From positions 4,399,249-4,463,248 of the forward strand of contig NC_052672.1 in the NCBI RefSeq assembly GCF_016802725.1: a stretch of DNA of 64,000 nucleotides, in the 5' to 3' direction. Below the pieces are notes generated by a model that saw only the letters and a program-made list of their open reading frames with translations, had not been told where the DNA came from and did no database searches. Of this stretch, positions 31,153 to 43,045 are shown in pieces; position 1 is the first letter of the stretch, and the number at the start of each line of letters is the position of its first letter. This DNA is from Solenopsis invicta. Its lineage: Eukaryota; Arthropoda; Insecta; Hymenoptera; Formicidae. A program made the translations under genes and the position numbers.

Positions 31153-32599
31153 GATGTGCAAAAATCCGACCGACAACCTCCACGTGGTGCACATTGGGTA
31201 ATGCTAATGTCGGCGGTAGACGTCATTTTTCGGAAAAATGTACTGTAAAAAATGTATATCTTCAAAGTCTTGTAACTCGGTCAAAAAAATCGTAGAGGAA
31301 ACTTTAAAAAAAGCATTTTGTAGAGAAAATGTCATACTTTATGGCACTTGCATTGGATTTGTCGAGAAAAATTTTTTTATTGAGCTACAGGCTGTTAAAA
31401 ATACGTTATTTTAAGGAAAAAACAGTGTATCTTTTTTGGGGCATAGTACTAAGAAATTGAGAAAATTTTTGAAAACCATTAACAGCATGTTAAAGCTGGA
31501 ACTTCGAGCTTTAAAATGGTTTTTTGATTTTTTGTCTACGATGATTTTTCACGGAGTACGGATATCATTTGTAAAAAATGCAGGTTTAGCTTCAAAGTAG
31601 CGTAACTCGGTCAAAAAAAATCGTAGAGAAATTTTAAAAAAAGCATTTTGTAGGCAAAATGTTGTAGTTTATGAAGCTTTACTTGAATTGTTCGAAAAAA
31701 ATTTGTTGGTCGAGCTGCAAAGTGTCAAAAATACGAAATTTTAAGGAACAAAACAGGGTGTGCTTTTTTACTGCATAAGACAAGGAAGTTAAAAGAATTT
31801 TGAAAATCTGCTGATAGAGCGTTAAAGTTGGATCTTCAAGCTTCAAAATGCTTTTTTTATTTTTTATCTACGATGATTTTTCACCGAGTTACAGTCATTT
31901 GAAAATAGCCTAATTTTTGGTGTCTGGAAAGTGTTCCCTATTTTCTTTTGAGTAGTGTATGTCGGTATGTGTATTCTCGACATTTCGAAAATCTGCCTTT
32001 ACGAATTTCACTACGATTATATGCTGCCATTGTATAAAGATAAATGTAAAATACTCTATACAGACACAGACAGCCTCATCTATGTCATTGAGTGTGACAA
32101 TGTGTACATGGATATGAAACGTGATATCGCGAGATATGACACGAGCGATTATCCCGCCGACAATGAATATAATATACCTCTTGCGAATAAGAAAGTTCCA
32201 GGGCTAATGAAAGACGAGAATTACGGCAAGATTATGACCGAATTTGTAGGGCTAAGAGCAAAAATGTATGCGGTGAAAGTAGAAGGGAAAAAAGATACAA
32301 AAAAGGCGAAAGGTGTAAAGAATAGCGTTGTAGAACGAACTATAACGTTTGAAGATTATACGCGTTGCTTGCACGACGGGATAGAAATGACTCGTCAGCA
32401 AGCGTGTATACGTTCGAAGCTCCATGATGTACACACAATCAAAGAGAAAAAGATTGCTCTCAGCCCGTTCGATGACAAGCGTTACATCTTGCCTGATTCT
32501 ACTGAAACATTGCCTTGGGGACATTGGCGTATAACATCGTAACACAGTTTTTATACTCTTTAATACTTTATTTATAACATTGTGTATTACTATAAGACA

Positions 32600-32835
32600 A
32601 TTAATGCGATGCTTATTACTAATTTAAGTTGATTCTGCGTGACTCATTAAACAATATATAACAATGTAAGTTGATAATACTTCGTGACTCAATATTATTG
32701 TAACAATAAAAGGTGATACTTTTGTGTGACTTATTGTAAAAAAAAAATAAAAAAAAAATGAAGGGTGACAATTTTGCGTGACTTATTATTGTAATAACAT
32801 TTAATGTAGATTAATTTTTGCGTGACTTAGTACGA
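32600..32835. promoter_or_regulatory. Repeated GTGACT motifs between convergent Polinton genes (left arm)
   Basis: Five copies of (G)CGTGACT(C/T)A or close variants at about 32637, 32683, 32724, 32776 and 32820, spaced 41-52 bp, each in T-rich context. TGACTCA is an AP-1-type site, but the T variant is not canonical. Mirror copies lie at 35846-36081. The function (transcription end, regulation or mere repeat) is unknown. Confidence 0.4.
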
Positions 32836-32901
32836 GTATATTCTTTCCGCTCTTTTGTATATGTTTGTGTATTTTTCTTACAAATATATGCGTGTATAAA
32901 A

Positions 32902-33039
32902 TCAAACAACGTCTCTTTTATTTATCCACGAATTATGCAATCCATCGAATCCCAGCCATTTCACGTAGACTCTATCTCCTTTCTTCCTCCGAATTTTCTC
33001 GACAAGGAAAACGTCCGGTTACTTCGCTTGATGTAATTC
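32902..33039 (-). pseudogene. Chromodomain tail fragment B (left arm)
   Basis: Mirror of 35642-35779: a short stretch encoding VYVKWQGFDGLHNSWINKRD and a stop, preceded by an in-frame TAA. It is the C-terminal end of a chromodomain, as found at the end of Polinton integrases; the integrase core is missing. Confidence 0.55.
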
Positions 33040-33197
33040 ATGTTCGTAGAAAGCGCCCGCGATGTTTTTTCCACGATAATCTTCGAAGAGGTGACAGTTA
33101 ATGCGATGCTTAAGCTTATTACTAATTTAAGTCGATTTTGCATTACAATGTTTATTACAAATATATGCGTGTATTACAAAATATGTATGTATATAAA

Positions 33198-33413
33198 TCA
33201 AATAACGTCTCTTTTATTTATCCACGAATTATGCGATCCATCAAATCCCAGCCATTTAACGTAGACTTTATTTCCTTTTTTCCTCAAAATTTTCTCGATA
33301 AGGAAAACGTCCGGATACTTCGCTTGCAATTGTACATAGTTCAAGAGCGATGCCAAAAACTGTTCAAACGAGCGACTGATGCAATACTGATCGTTAAATG
33401 GTAATGTTTGCAG
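33198..33413 (-). pseudogene. Chromodomain tail fragment A (left arm)
   Basis: Mirror of 35268-35483, with the same 71-codon open stretch. It converges on the polymerase gene. See the right-arm entry for motifs. Confidence 0.55.
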
Positions 33414-33478
33414 TTATTAATGTTGTATTGGAAACGTATAGATGGAGAGGGGAGGCTTCCCCCTCTTTTCAATAATTG

Positions 33479-33479
<1 letters not shown>

Positions 33480-33518
<39 letters not shown>

Positions 33519-34024
33519 GTTATCGCTTGAACATGTGACTACACGTTTTTGCGTTCCGAAAACATACAAGAACGTTAAACGAAATATGAACAACCTATAT
33601 GAAACATGAAAAAACGTTGGAGAAACGTCTGACGTATGTGAAACATGTATAAGAACGTTAAACGAAATATGAACAATCTATATGAAACATGAAAAAAAAC
33701 GTTGGAGAAACGTCTGACGTGCGTGAAACATGTATAAGAACGTTAAACGAAATGTGAACAACCTATATGAAACATGAAAAGAAACAGGTTGATTGTGTGT
33801 ACATCGTGGAGCTTCGAACGTATACGCGTTCAAAATTTTCTCGATAAGGAAAACGTCCGGATACTTCGCTTGCCATTGTACATAGTTCAAGAGCGATGCC
33901 AAAAACTGTTCAAACGAGCGACTGATGCAATACTGATCGTTAAATGGTAATGTTTGCAGTTATTAATGTTGTATTGGAAACGTATAGATGGAGAGGGGAG
34001 GCTTCCCCCTCTTTTCAATAATTG

Positions 34025-34064
<40 letters not shown>

Positions 34065-34619
34065 GTTATCGCTTGAACATGTCACTATACGTTTTTGCGT
34101 TCCGAAAACATACAAGAACGTTAAACGAAATATGAACAACCTATATGAAACATGAAAAAAACGTTGGAGAAACGTCTGACGTACGTGAAACATGTATAAG
34201 AACGTTAAACGAAATGTGAACAACCTATATGAAACATGAAAAAAAACAGGTTGATTGTGTGTACATCGTGGAGCTTCGAACGTATACACGTATCCTATCG
34301 TGCAAGCAACGCGTATACGTTCGAAGCTCCACGATGTACACACAATCAACCTGTTTTTTTCATGTTTCATATAGGTTGTTCACATTTCGTTTAACGTTCT
34401 TATACATGTTTCACGTACGTCAGACGTTTCTCCAACGTTTTTTTTCATGTTTCATATAGGTTGTTCACATTTCGTTTAACGTTCTTATACATGTTTCACG
34501 TACGTCAGACGTTTCTCCAACGTTTTTTTCATGTTTCATATAGGTTGTTCATATTTCGTTTAACGTTCTTGTATGTTTTCGGAACGCAAAAACGTATAGT
34601 GACATGTTCAAGCGATAAC

Positions 34620-34656
<37 letters not shown>

Positions 34657-35162
34657 CAATTATTGAAAAGAGGGGGAAGCCTCCCCTCTCCATCTATACG
34701 TTTCCAATACAACATTAATAACTGCAAACATTACCATTTAACGATCAGTATTGCATCAGTCGCTCGTTTGAACAGTTTTTGGCATCGCTCTTGAACTATG
34801 TACAATGGCAAGCGAAGTATCCGGACGTTTTCCTTATCGAGAAAATTTTGAACGCGTATACGTTCGAAGCTCCACGATGTACACACAATCAACCTGTTTC
34901 TTTTCATGTTTCATATAGGTTGTTCACATTTCGTTTAACGTTCTTATACATGTTTCACGCACGTCAGACGTTTCTCCAACGTTTTTTTTCATGTTTCATA
35001 TAGATTGTTCATATTTCGTTTAACGTTCTTATACATGTTTCACATACGTCAGACGTTTCTCCAACGTTTTTTCATGTTTCATATAGGTTGTTCATATTTC
35101 GTTTAACGTTCTTGTATGTTTTCGGAACGCAAAAACGTGTAGTCACATGTTCAAGCGATAAC

Positions 35163-35200
<38 letters not shown>
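33480..35200. repeat. Repeat complex at the Polinton centre of symmetry
   Basis: Each arm has (ATC/GAT)n runs at 33481-33519, 34026-34062, 34619-34655 and 35163-35201. It also has about 81-bp units (CATGTTTCATATAGGTTGTT ... CAGACGTTTCTCCAACG): two copies next to the centre on the left and three on the right, which explains the 81-bp change in coordinate sum from 68600 to 68681. Further repeats include a G-rich segment (GAGGGGAGGCTTCCCC) and truncated chromodomain copies (33826-33878, 34803-34855). The symmetry centre (about 34289-34311) lies in a partial copy of the polymerase 3' end. Asp-rich open frames here come from the GAT run. Confidence 0.8.
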
Positions 35201-35202
<2 letters not shown>

Positions 35203-35267
35203 CAATTATTGAAAAGAGGGGGAAGCCTCCCCTCTCCATCTATACGTTTCCAATACAACATTAATAA

Positions 35268-35483
35268 CTGCAAACATTACCATTTAACGATCAGTATTGC
35301 ATCAGTCGCTCGTTTGAACAGTTTTTGGCATCGCTCTTGAACTATGTACAATTGCAAGCGAAGTATCCGGACGTTTTCCTTATCGAGAAAATTTTGAGGA
35401 AAAAAGGAAATAAAGTCTACGTTAAATGGCTGGGATTTGATGGATCGCATAATTCGTGGATAAATAAAAGAGACGTTATTTGA
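35268..35483 (+). pseudogene. Chromodomain tail fragment A (right arm)
   Basis: 71 open codons bounded upstream by TAA TAA. Recognisable parts: FNDQYCISRSFEQFLASLLN, then YPDVFLIEKILRKKGNKVYV, then KWLGFDGSHNSWINKRDVI and TGA. The last 35 residues have the aromatic and acidic pattern of a chromodomain (VEKIL...VKWxGF...NSW). Polinton integrases end in such a domain, so this is probably the leftover 3' end of the integrase gene (inference). It converges on the polymerase gene (stop at 36139). Confidence 0.6.
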
Positions 35484-35641
35484 TTTATATACATACATAT
35501 TTTGTAATACACGCATATATTTGTAATAAACATTGTAATGCAAAATCGACTTAAATTAGTAATAAGCTTAAGCATCGCATTAACTGTCACCTCTTCGAAG
35601 ATTATCGTGGAAAAAACATCGCGGGCGCTTTCTACGAACAT

Positions 35642-35779
35642 GAATTACATCAAGCGAAGTAACCGGACGTTTTCCTTGTCGAGAAAATTCGGAGGAAGAA
35701 AGGAGATAGAGTCTACGTGAAATGGCAGGGATTCGATGGATTGCATAATTCGTGGATAAATAAAAGAGACGTTGTTTGA
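35642..35779 (+). pseudogene. Chromodomain tail fragment B (right arm)
   Basis: A second, tandem copy 296 bp downstream of fragment A: PDVFLVEKIRRKKGDRVYVK, then WQGFDGLHNSWINKRDVV and TGA, with TAA just before PDV. The flanking DNA (ATATATGCGTGTAT, TTAATGCGATGCTTA) is also duplicated, so a block of about 300 bp was duplicated in tandem. Confidence 0.6.
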
Positions 35780-35845
35780 TTTTATACACGCATATATTTG
35801 TAAGAAAAATACACAAACATATACAAAAGAGCGGAAAGAATATAC

Positions 35846-36081
35846 TCGTACTAAGTCACGCAAAAATTAATCTACATTAAATGTTATTACAATAATAAGT
35901 CACGCAAAATTGTCACCCTTCATTTTTTTTTTATTTTTTTTTTACAATAAGTCACACAAAAGTATCACCTTTTATTGTTACAATAATATTGAGTCACGAA
36001 GTATTATCAACTTACATTGTTATATATTGTTTAATGAGTCACGCAGAATCAACTTAAATTAGTAATAAGCATCGCATTAAT
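35846..36081. promoter_or_regulatory. Repeated AGTCAC motifs between convergent Polinton genes (right arm)
   Basis: Mirror of 32600-32835 with the same five motifs on the opposite strand. Confidence 0.4.
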
Positions 36082-36138
36082 TGTCTTATAGTAATACACA
36101 ATGTTATAAATAAAGTATTAAAGAGTATAAAAACTGTG

Positions 36139-39100
36139 TTACGATGTTATACGCCAATGTCCCCAAGGCAATGTTTCAGTAGAATCAGGCAAGATGTAAC
36201 GCTTGTCATCGAACGGGCTGAGAGCAATCTTTTTCTCTTTGATTGTGTGTACATCATGGAGCTTCGAACGTATACACGCTTGCTGACGAGTCATTTCTAT
36301 CCCGTCGTGCAAGCAACGCGTATAATCTTCAAACGTTATAGTTCGTTCTACAACGCTATTCTTTACACCTTTCGCCTTTTTTGTATCTTTTTTCCCTTCT
36401 ACTTTCACCGCATACATTTTTGCTCTTAGCCCTACAAATTCGGTCATAATCTTGCCGTAATTCTCGTCTTTCATTAGCCCTGGAACTTTCTTATTCGCAA
36501 GAGGTATATTATATTCATTGTCGGCGGGATAATCGCTCGTGTCATATCTCGCGATATCACGTTTCATATCCATGTACACATTGTCACACTCAATGACATA
36601 GATGAGGCTGTCTGTGTCTGTATAGAGTATTTTACATTTATCTTTATACAATGGCAGCATATAATCGTAGTGAAATTCGTAAAGGCAGATTTTCGAAATG
36701 TCGAGAATACACATACCGACATATATTGGTTTGTTAAATTTTACCGATAGTTTACGCATTTCTATGGCAACCAGATTTTCTGCGAAAACGCTGCGACTAT
36801 GAAAATTCGGAGCAGCAATCATGGCCTCTGCCCCGTAACGGCCTTCCCATTGCGTTACTAATTTTATATTAACGTGATTACGTACATTTTCCATGGTTTT
36901 ACCGAAAACTGCATTATTCATTAATTTGTATAAATTTTTCTCGAAATCATTTTTCGCGTTCGTTCGAAATTCTGTATTTAGTTCTATATAATTTCTGAGC
37001 CAAGTGGATTGAGCGAATTGAAGTACGCGATGTATTTTTACGATTCGAAGCCCATGACGCGTGCACTGTTGAAGATTGCGGTAGTGGATGACGTAACGCT
37101 CTTTATCATGCACTGTCGCTAAAAGCTTACTTTGCCTTGACCCTGGAGGCTTATCGCTCGAAGGACAGAACGGTAGGTCACTGTGTCGATCGTGCAGATG
37201 ATTCTCATATGCAAGGTCGACTTCCAATATATACCCGGTGTTAGAGTCTAATGCGATCGCGTTTACATCAAAATTTTCAACGTTTTCGACCCATTTAAAT
37301 TCACCGTATGGCAACGGCTGGCACATTGCCCATCCATAAAGATTATTCACATCGTAATATTGACAATATATTGATGGTTTTGACGGATCGTACGATTTCA
37401 TGTACTTATTATTGGCCTTTGCATATCTGCCCGAACATTGACTTAATCCGCCACGGATCCCACGTTCCACGTAAAGTACCATTTCAATGTCCGTAAGCAA
37501 TTCGAATCTTATACCAGTTTTTTTCAACATTGCATCCCATGTATAGCCTGGTAATGTATAGTAATGCGCAGGGTCTAGACCGTAACTCTGCATGCTTTTA
37601 TCACGAAAGTTTTCAAAAATGTCGGCTAATAATAAAACATCCGTTTTCAAATATAAATCGCTGTATTCGCCCAGGGTTTCAATTGCGAACCGCTGCCATA
37701 CGTTCTCGGCATGAGCGTAATCATGCTCTGATACCGTCTGCTCGGTGAGTGAACTGTAGAACGATTCACGCGGAGGTAAACGCGTTTCTAAAAGTTTGTC
37801 GACATTATCAACGTACTCGTACGGAAAGACACCTTTGCGTGTGAGCAATTCGAAATCCTCGTTCGATAACGATGAAAATTCAGAACGAGTAATTTTTAAT
37901 TGTTCAATATTTAGAAATGACGCCAATTTTTCGAGACTCGAACTTAAGAATTTATATGAATCAATGAATCGAAATCGTATACAATTTCGTACTTCGCCTG
38001 ATTTTGTTCCCACGCCAGTAGCTGCGACATGTTTAGTAAAAGAAATATATTTTTCTTTATTTACCGGTAGTAGATCAATCTTGCCTTCGAACGCGGTAGA
38101 AATTTCTTTTATTATAAAATGCGCGTCGTAACCGCTCAAATTATGAAAAACGATTGGAATAACGTACGTATTCTTATAATTTAGATTACATTTATTATGA
38201 GCGGGACCACGGTACTTGCCGGTCAGATGACAATGATCGTGCACCCGTTGATTATCAAGCCACTCGTTACGGATAAGGCGCTTATCTGATACAAACGGTT
38301 TTTCGCATATATGGCACTTCGTCGCGTTCAAGAATGCCTCTTGTTGCTGTCTTGTTAATTGTTCCATTGGAACATTGGCGGATATTCGGGCTTTCATGTC
38401 ATGCGCCAAATTTTCTAATTCTTTCGCGAACCACGCGATACAGTCCTTATCGCGGCGAAAGCGATACTTTGATAACGCGTCGTCGAACGAGCATTTAACA
38501 TAGTAAGCTATGCTAAATACCTTGTGATGTTGATACGCGAAACTCAACGTGTTCTCTGTTTCATTCTCCATCTTCCTCAATACGCACTCCAAATCGGCGT
38601 AAATTACAAAGGGGACGCGCTCCTTGTTGTTGTATGAGTCGAATTCTAGCCATTTCTGGTCCTCTCTCGGTAGAATGATGGCGCAGTCATTTATTTTCTT
38701 GCATTCCACCACGTGCGACTGCAATTTTTCTTCAGAGTGGAAGTAATGCAGGCATCTGTAATAAATATTTTTAATACATGTATTATTAATATTATCATTA
38801 TTAATATTATTATTATTATTACACTTACCGATCACAGATGAATTTCTTGTGTTCGTTTTTGCTCAGCTGTGAACTGACCAGTCGCGACAGGTTCTTAATC
38901 CACGCAAAGTGGCCGTGGGTGACGTCATGTTTATCTTCCACGTAAAAAAGGTTGATGTGTTTCTCCTTTTTATCTTCAGTCAGACGTAACGGTACAACGT
39001 ACTGTATCTTTTCTTTTCTATCAAGTTCGGTACCGTACACGTTCACCGACACGTCGTTTAATTGTTCAAATTTTCCAATGTCTTTCACTTTCATTGGAAA

Positions 39101-39967
39101 TTGTATATCATCAAACTGTAAAACAGTCGAATAATGTGGGTACGACGATTCCCGGTCGGCATGATTTTTTGCGGGGTATAGGGCAGCCACCACCGACCAT
39201 GCAAAACAAGCATTGTCTTTCGATTGCACATTAATTACCGCACGTTTGTCACTTGCTTCCATCGGCATTTTGATGCAACATCCCGCGTGCATGGGATTAA
39301 GTTTGTTTATATTCACCATCAAGTTCTGTATTCGGTATAACGCCCAACCACTATCGCGTTCCTGAAACTCGTCGAGCATTGCTACTATTACTTCAATAAC
39401 GCGTCGTTCATACCACTCGCGCAAATTTGATGCTCTGTACAATTCACAGTTTTTCGTCGCCAGACTTTTATTATCGCGATCGTCACGAATGTTTATAAAT
39501 TCACCGTTGAATACAGTGTTCACTTTTACACTTCCATGTTTTGCGATAACGTCTCGCACTTGCTTGATCACCAAATCACTAGCGTCTTCCAAGAAATGCC
39601 GCGGCTCAATATAATCCGCGTTTATTACAGCACCCGTAAGAATACGTGACTCAAACGCAACGTCGATCTCGCGCCACACAAGCGATTTTTTGTCATCGGC
39701 GCTACTACTAGCGTGCCCATCACCACCACCAAAGTGCACGAAACGCTTTTCTAACTGCGCTTTTGCACCCGCGAGTCGCGCGATTCTCGCCACTATGGAT
39801 TGTTTAGAGCCGACGGTGAGCCGTGGACGTTTAGCACTACTACAACATTCTTCGAGCTGCGCAAGGCACTCGTCGCATCGTTGCAACCACGTGAAACATT
39901 CTGCTAAATTTGTGACCTGTGAGCATTGCTCGAGCAGTTCGCGTTCCACTTGCTCACTATTTTCCAT
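36139..39967 (-). CDS. polB: Polinton family B (protein-primed type) DNA polymerase, right arm
   Basis: Two exons, 39967-38829 and 38755-36139, with a 73-bp intron (38828-38756, GTAAGT...TTACAG) give 1,251 codons without a stop, the usual size for Polinton polymerases. Residues 1-380 contain KDNACFAWSVVAAL and a later GHFAWIKN; the Cys/His pair in that context is reminiscent of an OTU-like cysteine protease (tentative). A C-x2-C...H...C finger spans the exon junction. Exonuclease motifs: YADLEC (about 430), GYDAHF (590), YLKTDVLLLAD (745). Polymerase motifs: YYDVNNLYGW (A, about 850), KLMNNAVFGK (B, about 985) and YTDTDSLIY (C, about 1,090). It would copy the element using a protein primer. 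The upstream neighbour in the same direction is the Cys-rich gene. Confidence 0.93.
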
Positions 39968-40133
39968 TTTTCAATTATTAACACGCACTATAAAATGTCA
40001 AGCAGCACTTACACGTATATAGTTTACACGATCGATTACAATATCGATTGATGCTTTGAACGCGATATTGATCTTGTGCAAACTTTGCTTCAGAAATCGA
40101 CATCTATGCGTTGACTGATAATAAATGTCTTTC

Positions 40134-40595
40134 TTATTGCGTAGACACACATATTGGGCACATGTCACATGGAATCTTCAGAAACGTTGATTGCCTGCAG
40201 TTGGTACAAGATCGACCGTTTAACGCAATAAAAGAACCTGTTTCATGATCTCGAATAATGCGCATTACTCTCCATGTATATTGCGCCCTTTCAATCATGC
40301 ACGTTGCACACAGTGATCGAGAATCATGCGACGTATAATAAACATGAATCATACAATATTTTGTACTTTGATTCAAAGCACGGATTTGCGCATTTGACAT
40401 GACTCTTTCCACAAAATTCTCAGGATGTTCACTCTGATTGCAATCATTATCATCGGGTAACTCTTCGTCAGATTCTTCGTCTATTAAATTCTCAAAATTC
40501 AGTCGCATATTTTCGAACGATTCATTATCAATGTCCATATTATTATCTATGTTCCCAACATTTTCGAACTCAACGTCTTCAATACGCTCAGCCAT
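40134..40595 (-). CDS. Small acidic, Cys-rich Polinton protein (right arm)
   Basis: Mirror copy of 24286-24747 with an identical 153-residue translation: acidic N-terminus and four C-x2-C pairs. The stop is 166 bp upstream of the polymerase start, same strand. Unknown function. Confidence 0.65.
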   Translation of the reverse strand: MAERIEDVEFENVGNIDNNMDIDNESFENMRLNFENLIDEESDEELPDDNDCNQSEHPENFVERVMSNAQIRALNQSTKYCMIHVYYTSHDSRSLCATCMIERAQYTWRVMRIIRDHETGSFIALNGRSCTNCRQSTFLKIPCDMCPICVSTQ

Positions 40596-40769
40596 TTTTA
40601 ACACTGCATATTGCGACCGATTCGGTATGCTTCCGAGACATCTACTGAGGTCTGAGCACTAATTGACTTATTATATATTTTATCTGCAACTCCTTTGTCC
40701 CTTTATTCAACTGGGGGAAGCATCGTCATTGCCTCGCGATTTGTTTAATGCAACTTGTCCGTGCCTGTT

Positions 40770-41709
40770 TTGAATCATCGTTTCATAAAAATCTATCCCA
40801 CATATCGAGGGATGTTCGCACCGACGTTTGCGACTTCTTTGTCTAAGCTTGCATCATGCAGCGGCGGTTGATACCTGTTTTGAATCGTTTTTGCCAACAA
40901 ATCTACCCCCCCCCCCTCACCTATATCGGGGATCATGTATTTGACAACAGGTCATATTTGCATCGATATTTTGCCTATCCGCATCTTCTTTGTCTAAGCT
41001 TGCGTCATGCAGCGGCAATCGATCCCTTGAATCATCGTTTCATGAAAATCTACCCCCACATATCGGGGAACGTATAAAAGATACTCGTCATTCTCTATAC
41101 ATGCGATTAATTGTAAATACGCAGTGCGACGGAGGATGCTCTCGCACAGCCCTTTGTTCCTCAGTCGTAGCCGAGCTCTCGATTAGCAAACATTGTGAGT
41201 GAGAAAAAATGACGTGGGGCACGTGGATGAACGTCTTCTTCAAGGAGTTCGTTCCCACGGACAGCCTCCCCGGGTAATCCTCTTCGAGCACCACCACCTT
41301 TACAGGTGAGGACGAAGTGGAGGTCGAGGGGAGTGAGCAAATTTATTTCTTTGTGCGCGCGGCGGCGGACAGTTCCGCGAACGCCACGTCAGGCCCGCGC
41401 GCCGCGAATTTTAGGTCCGCGGGTGACGTCAGGCCTGCGATATTGCCCTGCGGTGACGTCAGGCCCGCGAATTATATATATTATGCCGGTTCTAACTCAG
41501 GCACCGAGGGTTACCCCCCCCCCTTCGGCTATCTATTTACATAAACAAATATGGTTATTACTATCTACATAGATAACGGTTATCTCTGTTTATGTAAACA
41601 GATAACGGTAAGTCCCGGGGGTGACGTCATTACCCCGCACCCACATTTCCCCGCGCACCTCACCCCCCCCTCGGAGCACCTGGGTTAGAACCGGCATAGT
41701 CATACTACT
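40770..41709. repeat. Right TIR and subterminal repeats of the Polinton
   Basis: Mirror of 23170-24110, with TGACGTCA sites at about 41422, 41452 and 41623, the terminal hairpin segment (41479-41698), and slightly different poly-C/G run lengths, which account for the 2-bp shift in coordinate sum. Confidence 0.85.
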
Positions 41710-41900
41710 TATACTATATTTTATTCAGATGATGTTTAAAGATTGAAAATGTATCTATGTTTAGTTTTGTTGTTCTGCTGTTTTAGTTTGACATAAGTTT
41801 AATTGCAGTGTGTTTCAGAAGTCTAAGTAGTAAATTAATAATGTTACTACTTGTAGTCAGTTTCCTAATGTGTAAGTTCAGAAATAAAAATTAAATTTTC
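41710..41900. repeat. Continuation of the 195-bp tandem repeat after the Polinton
   Basis: GATGTTTAAAGATTGAAAAT, GTTGTTCTGCTG, AAGTTTAATTGCAGTGTG and TTTCAGAAGTCTAAG continue the third unit begun at about 23126, confirming that the Polinton inserted into it. Confidence 0.75.
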
Positions 41901-41950
41901 AAAGCTTGTTTAAAAGCTACATTTATTGCCCTACTTTTCTTTTACATTAC

Positions 41951-42079
41951 AAAGTAATAACTAGAGCTGTTTATTGAGTTTCTTGAGTTATCTGTTGTAG
42001 TTTTTCTACTACGAAAAATAGAAAAAACACTGCAGCAGATAACTGAAGAAACTCAGTGAACAGCTGCAGCCGTTACTTT
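41951..42079. mobile_element. 129-bp palindromic MITE
   Basis: AAAGTAATAACTAGAGCTGT on the left pairs imperfectly with ACAGCTGCAGCCGTTACTTT on the right, and the inner parts (GAGTTTCTTGAGTTATCTG) also pair. Noncoding. Confidence 0.65.
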
Positions 42080-42424
42080 AGACTAAATGTCTAAAAATCC
42101 CTAGAATCCTAGAATGAAAAATGTTGCGCCAGAAGATTTTCAAAGTCTCAAACTAGTATGGTGAGAATAGCAGCGTTAACGATTTCATCCAAATAATGAT
42201 AAGATACACATGCTTATATTGCTAAAAAAATATTTATTTACTTCTAAATAATTCTACATTCAGTTCTAATAAGATCACTTGATTTTCTTGTACACTGAAT
42301 CAAATAGGAAAGCATGGAATCAAGAAGTTGGACAGCAAGTTGTGCAAATGCAGTCTGGCCCTCGGTCTGGCCTTCTACACTCGCGCGGCTACAGATTTTG
42401 AAAGGCGCAGAAATTCGAATCTAA

Positions 42425-42698
42425 TAGCGAATTCGGTCGCTTGCACTAGTGCACACTGAGTGCGCACTAAGGCTTGTTTATAATCTATTCTTATATTTAA
42501 AGTCGCTTAAATACACATTTAAAAATTTTTTAGCCAATAAAACAATCTGTAATATCTATATGGATCGAGATATGGATGCTGTACAAATCATTTTATAAAC
42601 TAAGAAGTATTTAAGATGATCTGTAAATATAACAATTGATTAAGAACAAGCCTTAGTACGCATTCAGTGTGCACTAGTGCAAGCGCCCGAATTCGCTA
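42425..42698. mobile_element. 274-bp MITE with TAA duplication
   Basis: TIRs TAGCGAATTCGGTCGCTTGC and complement, extending over about 50 bp (GCACTAGTGCACACTGA, AAGGCTTGTT). TAA flanks both ends, which suggests a PIF/Harbinger-mobilised element. Noncoding. Confidence 0.8.
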
Positions 42699-42854
42699 TA
42701 ACCCAGTCAGAAACAGCAGATTAGGTTTGAATTTTCATACATCAAGAAAGAAAAGGGTTTTCAAAAAAAAAAAAGAAGTAACACGCAAATACAATTAAAC
42801 GCATCAAAAAGGCTGATTTATCTCAAATAAGGATAAACTTAATGTAAAACTTTT

Positions 42855-43045
42855 GAAATCCTCTAAAATTCTCTTGAATTCTACTGAAATCTACTTGAAT
42901 TGTTTTGAAATCCACTTGAATTCTTCTGAAATCCACTTGAAATCCGATGAACTCCTTGAAATCCGATGAACTCTTTAAAATCCGTTGAAATCCGCTGAAA
43001 TTCGATGAAACCCGCTGAAATCCTTTCCCTCTGAAATCCGGTGTA
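42855..43045. repeat. GAAATCC minisatellite, right subterminal
   Basis: Irregular GAAATCC units, with variants GAATTC and GAACTC, ending at CTGAAATCCGGTGTACA, which mirrors TGAAATCCGGTGTACA at the left. The next 470 bp to 43562 show nothing recognisable. Confidence 0.8.

Noticed and set aside
34461..34718. Protein with a poly-Asp run
   Set aside because: Comes from a GAT trinucleotide run in the Polinton repeat complex; the frame exists in every copy of the repeat and lacks a domain.
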